Origin: CAXXFQ01 sp963674475
Lineage (GTDB): Bacteria > Planctomycetota > Planctomycetia > Pirellulales > Thermoguttaceae
Assembly: GCA_963674475.2 (NCBI GenBank)
Contig: CAXXFQ010000008.1
Span: 62,001-126,000, forward strand
Length of the DNA: 64,000 nt
Direction of reading: 5' to 3'
The notes under the pieces were generated by a model. That model searched no databases. It had not been told where the DNA came from and was given only the letters and a program-made list of their open reading frames with translations. Shown here one piece after another: positions 45,446 to 55,100 of the stretch. The stretch's first letter is position 1; the number at the start of each line of letters is the position of its first letter. The position numbers were made by a program, and so were the translations under genes.

Positions 45446-45708
45446 TGAACACGATGCCTGCCGGTTAGTAATAGTGGCGGCGGCCGAATTGACGGTCGAG
45501 CCGGCCGGGGAAGAAGACGGGTTGAGCGATCGACCCGGGGCCTGGAGCTGGTCCGTATGGAGGGTCGGCCCGTTTGGAGAGGAGTCTCGTGGGATTAAGT
45601 CGAGATTCCAGCTTCATGAGGCATACAGGCTAAAGAAACGCGGTGCCGAATTTCGATTTTAGTTGTTTCGCCTTATTAAGGTGGCGGAAACTAGGTCGGG
45701 GTTATTGC

Positions 45709-45790
45709 GGGGGGTTTCCCGAGTGGTCAAAGGGGTCAGACTGTAAATCTGATGGCAGTGCCTTCGCAGGTTCAAATCCTGCACCCCCCA
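45709..45790 (+). tRNA. tRNA-Tyr (anticodon GTA)
   Basis: Acceptor GGGGGGT / ACCCCCC, anticodon loop CTGTAAA (GTA) between TCAGA and TCTGA, and a long variable arm as in class II tRNAs. No encoded CCA. It follows tRNA-Thr by 263 gene-free bases. Confidence 0.93.
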
Positions 45791-45911
45791 TTTAAACGCG
45801 GTCAGGCGATAAGAGGAAAGAGCGACGTCGGAGACGTTGTTTTGCTGGGTCGCGTAAGGAATGCGTGAGCGAGTATGGGTATCGTTCCCGCCTGGCGTGA
45901 GTTAAACTCAT

Positions 45912-45982
45912 GCGGGTGTAGCTCAATGGTAGAGCCACAGCCTTCCAAGCTGAAGACGAGGGTTCGATTCCCTTCACCCGCT
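45912..45982 (+). tRNA. tRNA-Gly (anticodon TCC)
   Basis: Acceptor GCGGGTG / CACCCGC, anticodon loop CTTCCAA (TCC), T arm with GGTTCGATTCC. One mismatch (A-A) at the top of the anticodon stem. No encoded CCA. Confidence 0.93.
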
Positions 45983-46031
45983 TTGATCGGCCCTTTGTGG
46001 ATTGGCCCTTTGCGGTGGTAAGAGGCCGACT

Positions 46032-46104
<73 letters not shown>

Positions 46105-46216
46105 TTTGTATCACGAGACGGTGTCCTTCGGAAAAGTGAAGGGCGAATCGTGTTATATATAGTGCATGTTTTTGGAACTCTATTTTTGTTACGTTTAATC
46201 GACGCAGGGAGTTAGC

Positions 46217-47416
46217 ATGGCCAAGGAAATATTCCAAAGAACTAAACCCCACGTCAATGTGGGCACGATTGGCCACATTGACCATGGCAAGACCACATTG
46301 ACGGGAGCTATCCTGGCTGTCCAGGGCGCCAAAGGCCTTGCCAAATCGAAGACTTACGCCGACATCGCCAAGGGTGGTACGGTCCGTGACCAGACGAAGA
46401 CGGTGACCATTGCGGTCGCGCACGTCGAGTATGAAACGGAAGGTCGGCATTACGCTCACATTGACTGTCCGGGTCACGCCGACTTCGTGAAGAACATGAT
46501 CACGGGTGCGGCACAGATGGACGGAGCGATCTTGGTGGTTTCGGCCGCAGACGGTCCGATGCCGCAGACGCGAGAGCACGTCCTTCTGGCTCGTCAGGTG
46601 AACGTTCCCCGTTTGTGCGTGTTTCTTAATAAGTGCGACTTGGTCGACGACCCCGAATTGCTCGAGTTGGTCGAGATGGAAGTCCGCGATCTGTTGAGTG
46701 AATACGGTTTCCCCGGGGATGATGTCCCGGTCGTTTACGGGAATTCGCTGGGTGCGTACAACAACCCGGCCGATCCGGAAGCTTCGAAGTGCATCGGCGA
46801 GCTGATGGACGCGATCGACTCTTACATTCCGGAACCGGAACGTGAGTGCGACAAGCCGTTCATGATGGCGATTGAAGACGTTTTCTCGATTGAAGGTCGT
46901 GGTACGGTTGCGACCGGTCGTATTGAGAAGGGCGTGATTCACACCGGTGATGAAGTTGAACTCGTCGGATTCTCGGAGGAATCGCGCAAGATCGTTTGTA
47001 CGGGCGTGGAAATGTTCCAGAAGACGCTCGACGAAGGTCAGGCCGGCGACAATGTCGGTTGTCTCTTGCGTGGTGTCAAGCGAGACGAAATTGAGCGTGG
47101 TCAAGTTTTGGCCAAGCCGGGTTCGATTACGCCGCATACCGAATTTGAAGCGGAAGTTTATGTCCTCTCGAAAGAGGAAGGTGGTCGACATACGCCGTTC
47201 TTTAGTGGCTATCGTCCGCAGTTTTACTTCCGTACGACCGACGTCACTGGTTCGGCGAACCTTTTGGGTGATGCTGAAATGTGCATGCCGGGCGACAATG
47301 TTCGAGTGCAGATCACGTTGATCTCGCCGATCGCGATGGAAGAAAACGTTCGTTTCGCCATTCGTGAAGGTGGACGTACTGTCGGTTCAGGCGTTGTGAC
47401 GAAAATTATCAAGTAG
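46217..47416 (+). CDS. tuf: Elongation factor Tu
   Basis: A 399-residue GTPase that brings aminoacyl-tRNA to the ribosome. G motifs are GHIDHGKT, DCPGHADF and NKCD; the effector region has GGTVRDQTKTVTIAVAHVEYET, and domains 2 and 3 are complete to the normal end (GSGVVTKIIK). The ATG at 46217 has GGGAG about six bases upstream. The gene lies between tRNA-Thr(GGT) and tRNA-Trp, matching the tufB position of E. coli. A hairpin follows at 47465. Confidence 0.98.
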   Translation: MAKEIFQRTKPHVNVGTIGHIDHGKTTLTGAILAVQGAKGLAKSKTYADIAKGGTVRDQTKTVTIAVAHVEYETEGRHYAHIDCPGHADFVKNMITGAAQMDGAILVVSAADGPMPQTREHVLLARQVNVPRLCVFLNKCDLVDDPELLELVEMEVRDLLSEYGFPGDDVPVVYGNSLGAYNNPADPEASKCIGELMDAIDSYIPEPERECDKPFMMAIEDVFSIEGRGTVATGRIEKGVIHTGDEVELVGFSEESRKIVCTGVEMFQKTLDEGQAGDNVGCLLRGVKRDEIERGQVLAKPGSITPHTEFEAEVYVLSKEEGGRHTPFFSGYRPQFYFRTTDVTGSANLLGDAEMCMPGDNVRVQITLISPIAMEENVRFAIREGGRTVGSGVVTKIIK

Positions 47417-47464
47417 CTCAATTCAACTCAACTGAATTGGCGACTGAGAGATAAAAAAGACCTG

Positions 47465-47496
47465 AAGAAGTTCGCCTTGGAAGAGGCGGACTTCTT
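47465..47496 (+). promoter_or_regulatory. Hairpin between tuf and tRNA-Trp
   Basis: AAGAAGTTCGCC pairs with GGCGGACTTCTT (one G-U). No T run follows, so it looks more like an RNA-processing or stabilising stem than a terminator. Confidence 0.5.
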
Positions 47497-47526
47497 TGCG
47501 GGTTGAAAAAGTGATGAAACAAGTGC

Positions 47527-47602
47527 AGGGGTGTAGCTCAATTGGCAGAGCACTGGTCTCCAAAACCAGGGGTTGAGAGTTCGATTCCCTCCGCCCCTGC
47601 CA
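47527..47602 (+). tRNA. tRNA-Trp (anticodon CCA), with encoded CCA end
   Basis: Acceptor AGGGGTG / CGCCCCT, anticodon loop CTCCAAA (CCA) between CTGGT and ACCAG, discriminator G and then CCA at 47600-47602. It is the only one of the five tRNAs here with an encoded CCA. Confidence 0.95.
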
Positions 47603-47900
47603 TTTTTTACCCAGTTGAAGGCCCATGTCGAAGGTGAGTGCGGGACGTGGGTCGGATGCGTTTAGACGGCGAGCTTCAAGGTGGTCGACGTCTTAAGCGG
47701 TGGTTGAACAAACGTAGATCCTATTGACTGACGAAGTCGAGAAGAGTCCCTTGACGATTAAAAAAGGGAGTCGACATGTTGGATGGATCTGAGAAAACAT
47801 TGGTTTTCGATGGGTTTGTATTTGGCTCCGATTTAAGCAGGGATAGAAACCGAGAGTAAGCTTGCCGGGCGTCGATTAGACGGCGTCAGCCAAAAAAGAC
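47603..47900. other. Spacer between tRNA-Trp and secE
   Basis: About 300 bases. The L33 gene (rpmG) found here in many bacteria is absent. A 27-codon frame at 47776-47859 has GGGAG before its ATG but no recognisable product. Confidence 0.5.
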
Positions 47901-48326
47901 GTGGGGGATGTTTCACCGGTGAGCGAATTAATACGAGAAATGGTACGGACTGGCATCTATAAAAGAAGCCAGGGACGTATTTGCCGACAAGTAACCTTTG
48001 CTGTTTTTGCGATTATTATCGCAATGGGCCTCTTTCGGTTGTCGCTGATATTGGTCGAATATGGCCAGTCGGTGCAGTATGGGGTTCCTGCCGGGCTTTT
48101 GTTGGTCGGTTGGTGGTGCTCTTTTCGATTGGTTAACATGCCTTCGTTTGCCGATTTTTTGATTGCGGTTGAAGCGGAGATGAATAAGGTTTCCTGGCCC
48201 AGTCGGCAGGAATTGTTTCGCGGATCGTTGGTTGTTTTACTAACGATGTTTTTTCTGGCCGCGATGCTCTTTTTGTTTGACGCGGTGTGGAAGATCTTGT
48301 TTACCTACTTGGGGATAACCGGATAG
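47901..48326 (+). CDS. secE: Preprotein translocase subunit SecE
   Basis: Up to 141 residues, with three predicted spans (FAVFAIIIAMGLFRLSLILV, GVPAGLLLVGWWCSFRL, LVVLLTMFFLAAMLFLF). The SecE signature EMNKVSWPSRQEL precedes the last span. Three spans resemble E. coli SecE rather than the short one-span form. SecE clamps SecY in the membrane. The start is uncertain: GTG 47901 is used here; GTG 47919 and ATG 47940 are in frame. nusG follows after 93 bases. Confidence 0.93.
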   Translation: MGDVSPVSELIREMVRTGIYKRSQGRICRQVTFAVFAIIIAMGLFRLSLILVEYGQSVQYGVPAGLLLVGWWCSFRLVNMPSFADFLIAVEAEMNKVSWPSRQELFRGSLVVLLTMFFLAAMLFLFDAVWKILFTYLGITG

Positions 48327-48419
48327 GAAGATCTATCGTAAGGTTGGTCGTCAAGGTGGCGCACGGAAGGGTATCCGTGCGAAGTGAAAAGCCGTACGAC
48401 GCAAAAGAGGATGTGACGC

Positions 48420-49142
48420 GTGACAGACGAGTTCGATAAAGCAATACCTGAGACTCCTGAATCGGAAGATTCTGTAAGCGATTCCGAAGGGAACGTGGAG
48501 GAAGCTTCCGTGAACGCGGAGGATCAAGGGGATTCGGAAGCGAAGCTCGAGCAGGAGTCCTCGATTGAATCGGAGTCGACTCCTGAACCTGAAGAGGAGC
48601 AGAAGTCCGATTTGATGCAGTGGTATATTCTCAAGGTTCAGAGTAACCGAGAGGATTCGATTAGTGAAGGACTTCGGCGTCGCGTGGCAATTGCCGGTTT
48701 GGATCGATTCTTCGGAGATGTGATCGTTCCGACCGAGAAGGTTACTGAAGTTAAAGGCGGACGGAAGCGAGTGGTGAAGCGAAAGCTTTATCCCGGGTAT
48801 ATTGTCGTTCACATGGAAATTAACGACGATACGTGGTTTCTGGTACGTGAAACGCCAGGTATTGGTGATTTTACGGGGGCTGCCGGCAATCCAACTCCCA
48901 TGTTGCCTCATGAAGTCGATCGAATCCTTGCCAGACAAGAGCAGAAGACGGAAGAAGCGCCGAAGCTCAAGATTGGATTTAAAATTGGCGATCGGGTGAA
49001 GATCAACGAGGGAACGTTCGAGAATTTTGAAGGCGAAGTGGAGACGATTGACGATACTAGCGGTCGCGTGACGGTGATGATCAATATTTTTGGTCGAAGT
49101 ACGCCGGTAGAATTGGAATATTGGCAAATTGAGGCCCTTTAG
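48420..49142 (+). CDS. nusG: Transcription antitermination factor NusG with acidic N-terminal extension
   Basis: A 240-residue NusG. The NGN domain begins at MQWYILKVQSNREDS near residue 66 and includes VKRKLYPGYIVVHM and TPGIGDFTG; the KOW domain at about 185-235 has FKIGDRVKINEGTFENFEGEV. The first 65 residues are a disordered Glu/Ser/Asp-rich extension not found in E. coli NusG (181 residues). The start GTG at 48420 has GAGGA about eight bases before it; the internal Met66 would give a normal-length protein but lacks a clear ribosome site. NusG couples RNA polymerase with Rho and the ribosome. Confidence 0.96.
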   Translation: MTDEFDKAIPETPESEDSVSDSEGNVEEASVNAEDQGDSEAKLEQESSIESESTPEPEEEQKSDLMQWYILKVQSNREDSISEGLRRRVAIAGLDRFFGDVIVPTEKVTEVKGGRKRVVKRKLYPGYIVVHMEINDDTWFLVRETPGIGDFTGAAGNPTPMLPHEVDRILARQEQKTEEAPKLKIGFKIGDRVKINEGTFENFEGEVETIDDTSGRVTVMINIFGRSTPVELEYWQIEAL

Positions 49143-49145
49143 GCC

Positions 49146-49174
49146 TCGTCAAATCCATTTTGAGTTGGTATAAT
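49146..49174 (+). promoter_or_regulatory. Possible promoter before rplK
   Basis: A perfect TATAAT (49169-49174) with a weak -35 (TCGTCA) 17 bases upstream, in the 124-base gap between nusG and rplK. Confidence 0.4.
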
Positions 49175-49266
49175 CGATCTTTTTTCAGCTTAGAATCATA
49201 ACGAGGTTCGCGTAGGAGCGGTTTTTATGCCGCGAATACTACGCTGGAGCATTAGTGTATTAAATT

Positions 49267-49695
49267 ATGGCAAAACAACTGGTAGGTGAAGTGAAGTTCC
49301 AGGTTCCGGGTGGGCAAGCAACGCCCGCACCTCCGGTCGGTACCTCGCTGGGTCGTTTCGGTATCAACTTGGGACAATTCGTTCAGCAATTCAATGATCG
49401 AACCAAAGATGCCGGAGGGATGCCTATTCCGGTTGTGGTTCGGGTTTTTAATGACCGGACGTTCGAGTTCAACACGAAGAGCCCCCCGGCGGCCGCTTTG
49501 TTGAAGCAAGCTGCGGGAATCGCCAAGGGTTCTGGAGTGCCGAATAAGGATAAAGTCGGTACGGTGACGATCGACCAGATTGATGAGATTGTCAAAATGA
49601 AGATGGTTGATCTCAATGCCAGAAATGTCGAGCAGGCTCGTCGGTTGATTGAAGGAACGGCCCGTAGTATGGGGCTTTTGGTCGAGAAGGGTTGA
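49267..49695 (+). CDS. rplK: 50S ribosomal protein L11
   Basis: A 142-residue protein of the GTPase-associated centre. The N-terminal domain has GGQATPAPPVGTSLG, the conserved Pro-rich turn, and the RNA-binding C-terminal domain has KSPPAAALLKQAAG and LNARNVEQARRLIEGTARSMG. Length is standard. It heads the L11-L1 pair, with rplA 59 bases downstream. Confidence 0.98.
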   Translation: MAKQLVGEVKFQVPGGQATPAPPVGTSLGRFGINLGQFVQQFNDRTKDAGGMPIPVVVRVFNDRTFEFNTKSPPAAALLKQAAGIAKGSGVPNKDKVGTVTIDQIDEIVKMKMVDLNARNVEQARRLIEGTARSMGLLVEKG

Positions 49696-49754
49696 GCTCT
49701 TCAGGATTGAGTGAGTTTTAGGCCCGGTCAGATTGATAGAAATAGATACGTATT

Positions 49755-50435
49755 ATGGTAAAGCAATCAAAACGTTATCGAGCTTTGTCGGATAAAGTGG
49801 CGGCTGAAGAATCCGTTTCGCTGGAAAAAGCTGTTGCTACGCTTAAGCAGTTCAATACGACTAAATTCGATCAGTCGGTAGAAATTCATATGCGGTTAGG
49901 GGTCGATCCGAAGCAGGCCGACCAGATTATCCGAGGGTCGATAGTATTGCCGCACGGTATCGGTCGTTCCCTTCGCGTTGTGGTTTTTGCCAAGGGTGAT
50001 AAAGCTGACGAAGCGAAAGAGGCCGGAGCTGACGAAGTTGGTGGTCCCGAATTGGCTGAAAAGATCAAGGGTGGATGGACTGACTTTGATGTTTGTATCG
50101 CAGCCCCGGACATGATGGGTTTGGTAGGCCCGTTGGGGCGAATACTTGGTCCTCGCGGTTTGATGCCTTCCCCGCGTGCCGGGACGGTTACACCCGAAGT
50201 TGCTCAGACTATTAAAGAGTACAAGGCGGGTAAAGTGGAGTTTCGGAATGACGCTGGTGGAAACGTTCATGCCGTGGTTGGGAAGTTGAGTTTCGATCAG
50301 ACGCAGTTGACGGAAAATATTCAGGCCTTCATTGATCTGGTGATCGGGATGAAGCCAGCTGCCATTAAAGGGCAGTACTTGAAGGGGATTGTGATTGCCG
50401 CAACGATGAGTCCCAGTGTTCGTGTGGCCGCTTAA
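49755..50435 (+). CDS. rplA: 50S ribosomal protein L1
   Basis: A 226-residue L1-stalk protein that binds 23S rRNA and often represses its own L11-L1 mRNA. Conserved parts are LPHGIGRSLRVVVFAKGDKADEA, GPLGRILGPRGLMPSPRAGTV, and the C-terminal GQYLKGIVIAATMSPSV. Length is normal. I did not find an obvious L1 mRNA-binding mimic before rplK. Confidence 0.98.
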   Translation: MVKQSKRYRALSDKVAAEESVSLEKAVATLKQFNTTKFDQSVEIHMRLGVDPKQADQIIRGSIVLPHGIGRSLRVVVFAKGDKADEAKEAGADEVGGPELAEKIKGGWTDFDVCIAAPDMMGLVGPLGRILGPRGLMPSPRAGTVTPEVAQTIKEYKAGKVEFRNDAGGNVHAVVGKLSFDQTQLTENIQAFIDLVIGMKPAAIKGQYLKGIVIAATMSPSVRVAA

Positions 50436-50494
50436 GGTATCGGATACGTTGGGTCTTTCGGCTAGCCGGTTACGAGTGGAAGAAGTCACTAAAA

Positions 50495-51031
50495 ATGAGT
50501 AAATACGTAAAAGATTTGGTTACGAGCCATTTCCGAGATCGCCTCGATGGAGTCAGTGATGCGATCCTCGTGAATGTAATTGGTTTGGACGCGAATTCGA
50601 ATAATCGTTTGCGAGGCGAACTGGAGTCGAAGGACATCAGTCTGATGGCCGTCAAGAATAGTTTGGCGGCCAGGGCGACGGAGGGGACTTCGTTGTCTTT
50701 GATGTTTGAAGATCTGGGTGGTACTGCAGCGATTTGCTGGGGAAGTGAAGATATCGTTTCCCTTGCGAAGGAAGTGGTTCGACTCGCCGAGAGTGGTGAG
50801 TATGAAGCGTTTGAGCCCCGAGGTGGTGTCCTCGACGGTGAGCTTCTCTCCCCTGAGCAGGTTAAAGAAGTAAGTAAATGGCCGAATCGTGGAGAACAGT
50901 TGAGTCTTCTCGTTGGTCAAATTATGGGGCCTGGTGCTCAGCTTTCTGCCCAACTTATTGGTCCAGGTGGAGCTTTGGCCAGTCAAATTAAAGAAAAGGC
51001 GAAGGATGGCGAAGGCGATTCGGATTCCTAA
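50495..51031 (+). CDS. rplJ: 50S ribosomal protein L10
   Basis: A 178-residue stalk-base protein that anchors L7/L12 dimers. The N-terminal rRNA-binding domain includes VTSHFRDRLDGVSDAILV and MAVKNSLAARATEG; the C-terminal helix (LASQIKEKAKDGEGDSDS) binds L12 and ends in an acidic tail. It starts 59 bases after rplA. rplL lies 303 bases further, a longer gap than usual. Confidence 0.96.
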   Translation: MSKYVKDLVTSHFRDRLDGVSDAILVNVIGLDANSNNRLRGELESKDISLMAVKNSLAARATEGTSLSLMFEDLGGTAAICWGSEDIVSLAKEVVRLAESGEYEAFEPRGGVLDGELLSPEQVKEVSKWPNRGEQLSLLVGQIMGPGAQLSAQLIGPGGALASQIKEKAKDGEGDSDS

Positions 51032-51334
51032 TATCTCCCAGATCCGAAGAGTAAGTCATTTTTAAGGATATTTTAGCTGTTACGCATCCTGTTATAGGCA
51101 TGGAAATGCCTTCTGGGGTTGCCGAGATAAGTAAAAAGGTGTACGTTAGCCAGTATCTGCTTCGATCGAATCAGGTCCAGCGATCGGTTCAATGACACCC
51201 GCTTTCCGGTGGCACCCCCCCGTTATGGGAGTGGTTATCGCGAATTTGAGGTGATTTGCGTGAGGTATGCGTCCCTCGATGGATACGGCAATCCTCAGGC
51301 AATTTTTTGTGAATGAGAAAGGACGAGTAACCCG
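51032..51334. other. Spacer between rplJ and rplL
   Basis: 303 bases, unusually long. It includes a small hairpin, AGGCATGGAAATGCCT near 51095-51111. No frame is protein-like. Confidence 0.5.
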
Positions 51335-51751
51335 ATGTCGACAGACGAAGCAGTCCGCGAATTCTCGGCGGCTACGAAAGAATTGGGCGATAAGATCGCC
51401 GGTTTGACGCTGGTTGAAGCGAAAGAACTTAGCGATTATCTTGAAGAAGAGCATGGCATTAAGGCTGCTGCTGGTGGAGCTCCGGTTATGGTTGCTGCCG
51501 CTGGTGGTGATGCTGGCGGTGAAGGTGCTGCTGCCGAGCAAACTGAATTCGACGTTGTCTTAGAAGGTTTCGGCGACAAGAAGATCGGCGTGATCAAGGT
51601 TGTGCGTGCCGTAACCGGTCTTGGCCTTAAAGAGGCGAAGGATTTGGTTGAGGGCGTTCCGTCGAAGGTCAAAGAAGGCATTGGCAAAGAAGACGCCGAA
51701 AAATTGAAGCAACAACTCGAAGAAGCTGGTGCGACTGCTTCTGTTAAATAG
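51335..51751 (+). CDS. rplL: 50S ribosomal protein L7/L12
   Basis: A 138-residue stalk protein that recruits translation GTPases. An N-terminal dimerisation part (KIAGLTLVEAKELSDYLEEE), an Ala/Gly hinge (AAAGGAPVMVAAAGGDAGGEGAAA) written here in part, and the C-terminal domain with KIGVIKVVRAVTGLGLKEAK and GVPSKVKEGI are all present. The length is slightly above the usual 120-130 because of the hinge and N terminus. Confidence 0.98.
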   Translation: MSTDEAVREFSAATKELGDKIAGLTLVEAKELSDYLEEEHGIKAAAGGAPVMVAAAGGDAGGEGAAAEQTEFDVVLEGFGDKKIGVIKVVRAVTGLGLKEAKDLVEGVPSKVKEGIGKEDAEKLKQQLEEAGATASVK

Positions 51752-51796
51752 TTTTGCTGAAAATGGTCGGTCTTTAGGCCGCGATGTTGACGAGAA

Positions 51797-51825
51797 GGTA
51801 AGTCGAAAAAAACGGCTTGCCTTTT
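51797..51825 (+). terminator. Possible attenuator hairpin 1 between rplL and rpoB
   Basis: GGTAAGTCG, A7 loop, CGGCTTGCC (with two G-U pairs) followed by TTTT. It has the form of a weak intrinsic terminator, so it could lower rpoBC transcription relative to rplJL. Confidence 0.6.
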
Positions 51826-51846
51826 CGAAGCTTTTGGTAGAATTGA

Positions 51847-51880
51847 ACCCGATCGAAAAAAGGGTATTTTTCGATCGGGT
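51847..51880 (+). promoter_or_regulatory. Perfect 14-bp hairpin between rplL and rpoB
   Basis: ACCCGATCGAAAAA, six-base loop AGGGTA, TTTTTCGATCGGGT. The stem is perfect but is not followed by a T run, so an RNA-processing site or a pausing signal is more likely than termination. Confidence 0.65.
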
Positions 51881-52176
51881 ATACTATCTTATAGCGAAGA
51901 TTTCTTATTATTCTCTTGGTACGGCGCTCTGAGGTTGATCGTTCGTGCGTATGGTTTCTGGGACTTGTTTTCTCAAAACTGGAGAGAAGCACTTGGGAAG
52001 AACCGCGTTATTTCTTTTTGGTGAGATTGATTTCGGCGATATCGATCTATCAGGAGAAGTGCGACGGTATTTTTCTGCTTCTTTCGGGTCCTGGATAAAT
52101 TGCGCGCGGACTTCTTTTGCTCAGAGCTTGCTAGGGTTAAGCATTCCAGCGATTAGCGACAGGAGGGTGACTCTAT

Positions 52177-55100
52177 ATGGCCACCAAAGCTCAACGGCGT
52201 CTTCAACCCACGGAAATACGTCGATATGGTAGCCAGCGGCCTCCCTATATCGTCCCCGATTTGACGGCCATCCAAACGGCGAGCTTCGATAATTTTCTTC
52301 AGTACGGTATTCCTTCCGATAAGCGTGAGGATATTGGTATTGAAAGCGTGCTTCGGGAAATCTTCCCGATCGAAAGCTACGATAAATCGCTCCGATTGGA
52401 GTATGTGCGCTACGAGTTAGGTAAGCCTCGTTATGAACCGGACGAGTGCCGCCAGTTGCGTCTGACTTACGGTCGCCCGTTTAAAGTTTGGCTTCGACTG
52501 ACAAAAGAAGAGCCGGTCGAGGAAGAGGTCTATCTGGGTGACGTTCCCATTATGCTCGGTGGTGGTGAGTTTATCATCAATGGGGCCGAGCGTGTCGTAG
52601 TGAGTCAGTTGCATCGCAGTCCTGGTATCGACTTCGTTGTCGACATGGAAACGAGCGAGCGACATATGCACAGCTGTCGGATCATTCCGGAGCGGGGCAG
52701 TTGGATCGAGCTGAATGTTACTCGAAAAGAAAGTCTCACGGTTCGAATCGACCAAAGTGGGAAGTTTTCCGCTTTCACGTTATTGCGTGCGATGGACCCT
52801 GCTTACAGTCTGGATGTCGATCTTCTCAAGACGTTCTATGAGACCGAGACGGTCAAAATTACGGATAGTCGTTCTGCTGCTGCCTTGGAAGGAAAAGTGG
52901 CAGTAGATGATATTGTCTATCCGATGAAGAGTGATCGCGCGGGAGAAATTCTCGTAGAATGCGCTCAGAAGATCAGCAAGCAAGCGGCGGAGATGATTGG
53001 TACCTCGGGTTTGAAAGAAGTCGAGGTGATGGAGGGAGAGCGGACTTCGCTGTTGCTCAATACGTTGGCCGAGGATGGAACGTCCAGCCACGAAGAGGCG
53101 TTGTTGCGGATTTACCAACGGCTCCGCCCCGGGAATCCGCCGCAGCTGGAGAAAGCTCAAGCGCTCTTCCGTGAGAAGTTCTATGATACGAACCGGTATC
53201 GCCTGGGTCGTGTCGGTCGTTTCCGAATCAATCGGAAGTTGGGCCTAGAAGTTCCGGAAGAGGAGATGACCCTCAGGGCCGAGGATCTCATTGCCTCGAT
53301 CAAATACATTCTCCGACTTCGATCTGACGATGCGACTGCTGAAATCGACGATATCGACCATCTGGGGAACCGGCGGCTACGCACGATCGACGAGTTGGCC
53401 AACGATGAACTTCGCAAAGGCTTTTTGAAGTTGCGTCGAACGGTCCAGGAGCGAATGAGCCTGAAGGATGTCGAGGACATGACCCCGAGGTCCTTGGTGA
53501 ATCCGAAAAGTATCTCGGCGGCGATTGAATACTTTTTCGGTCGGGGCGAACTTTCGCAGGTCGTGGACCAGACGAATCCGCTTTCGATGTTGACGCATGA
53601 ACGTCGTTTGTCGGCATTGGGCCCCGGTGGTTTGAATCGGAAACGGGCCGGTTTTGAAGTCCGCGACGTCCATATCTCTCACTACGGTCGAATTTGCCCG
53701 ATTGAGACGCCTGAAGGGACGAACATCGGTTTGATCTCGAGTTTGGCGATCTACTCGACCGTCGACGATTACGGTTTCCTGATTACCCCTTATCGAAAAG
53801 TGAATAAGGGTGTTTTGACTGATGAAATTGAATGGCTTCGAGCTGATCAAGAGCACGAGGTGTTCCTCGCGCCGGCAGACGTCAAAGTGGAAAATGGGAA
53901 ATTGGTAGAGGAGAATCTGATCGCTCGATTCCGGGCTGACTACCAGATGGTTCCGCGTGAAGAGGTTCAATATTTGGATGTCGGACCGAATCAGATGGTC
54001 GGCGTTTCGGCGAGTTTGATTCCGTTTTTGGAGCACGACGATGCGAACCGGGCCTTGATGGGCTCGAACATGCAGCGTCAAGCGGTTCCGCTTTTGGTGG
54101 CCGAGCCGCCGTTGGTCGGGACCGGGATGGAACGAGACGCGGCGAAGAACTCGAATATGTTGATTCGAACGCGACGAGCGGGCACGGTGACTTATGTCGA
54201 CGCGAAACGGATTGAAATTGGTCCGGACGTTTACGTGCTTCGAAAGTTTGTCGGTCTCAATGAGCGGACCTGCCAGAATCAAAAGCCGATTGTCCAACTT
54301 GGGCAAAAGGTTGAAAAGGGCGAGATTATCGCTGACGGGGCTGCCACGCTTCATGGGGAGCTGGCTTTGGGCCGGAATATCTTGGTCGCGTTCATGGCCT
54401 GGGATGGATACAACTATGAAGACGCGATCATCATCAGCGAAGAGTTGGTAGAAAACGACGTTTACACGTCAATCCATATCGAAGAATTCGATATTGAAAT
54501 TCGAGAGACCAAACTCGGACGCGAAGAGTTTACTCGGGATATTCCTAACGTTAGCGAAAAGGCGCTGCGGAACTTGGATGAAGGCGGGATTGTTCGGGTC
54601 GGTACGTATGTCCGACCGGGAGATATTCTCGTTGGAAAGGTTTCGCCGAAATCGAAGACCGAGCTGACACCGGAAGAAAAATTATTGCACGCGATTTTCG
54701 GTCGCGCCGGCGAGGATGTGAAGAACGATTCGTTGGATGTCACTTCCGGGATAGAAGGAATTGTTATCGACACGCAGAAGTTCTCGCGTCGGATGAGCCT
54801 TTCGGAAGAAGAGCGTAAGCAATTCGAAGCCAGTCTCAAAGAGGGCGAGCAGGAAGGCAATGCGGCGATTGCCAAGGCGTTCGGGCAGATGGTCGAAGAA
54901 ATCGAAGAGATCTTGGGCCGGAAGTTGACTGACGAAGATGGCAACTCGCTGGTGGAAGGTCAGGAACACCGGTATGTGGCCGAGCAGGCTCAGTGTTTTC
55001 GTGTTTCGTCGTTGGATATCCGTAGTCCGCAGCGAAAGAAGGAAGTCGAAGAGACGTACGAATCTCTTTGGCCCGCAGTGGAAGTGGCGATTGATGCCCG

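Larger units (their letters stand above)
51752..52176. other. rplL-rpoB spacer with two hairpins
   Basis: 425 bases with two tandem hairpins near the left (51797-51880); the right part (51881-52176) contains short frames without protein-like features. rpoB starts after AGGAGGGTGA. Confidence 0.65.

Noticed and set aside
45446..45708. Possible extra tRNA between tRNA-Thr and tRNA-Tyr
   Set aside because: No T-arm GGTTC-A/G-A motif with matching acceptor stem was found.
47776..47859. 27-codon frame with GGGAG before its ATG, between tRNA-Trp and secE
   Set aside because: Too short to judge, no known small protein at this position (not L33), no sign of conservation from a single sequence.
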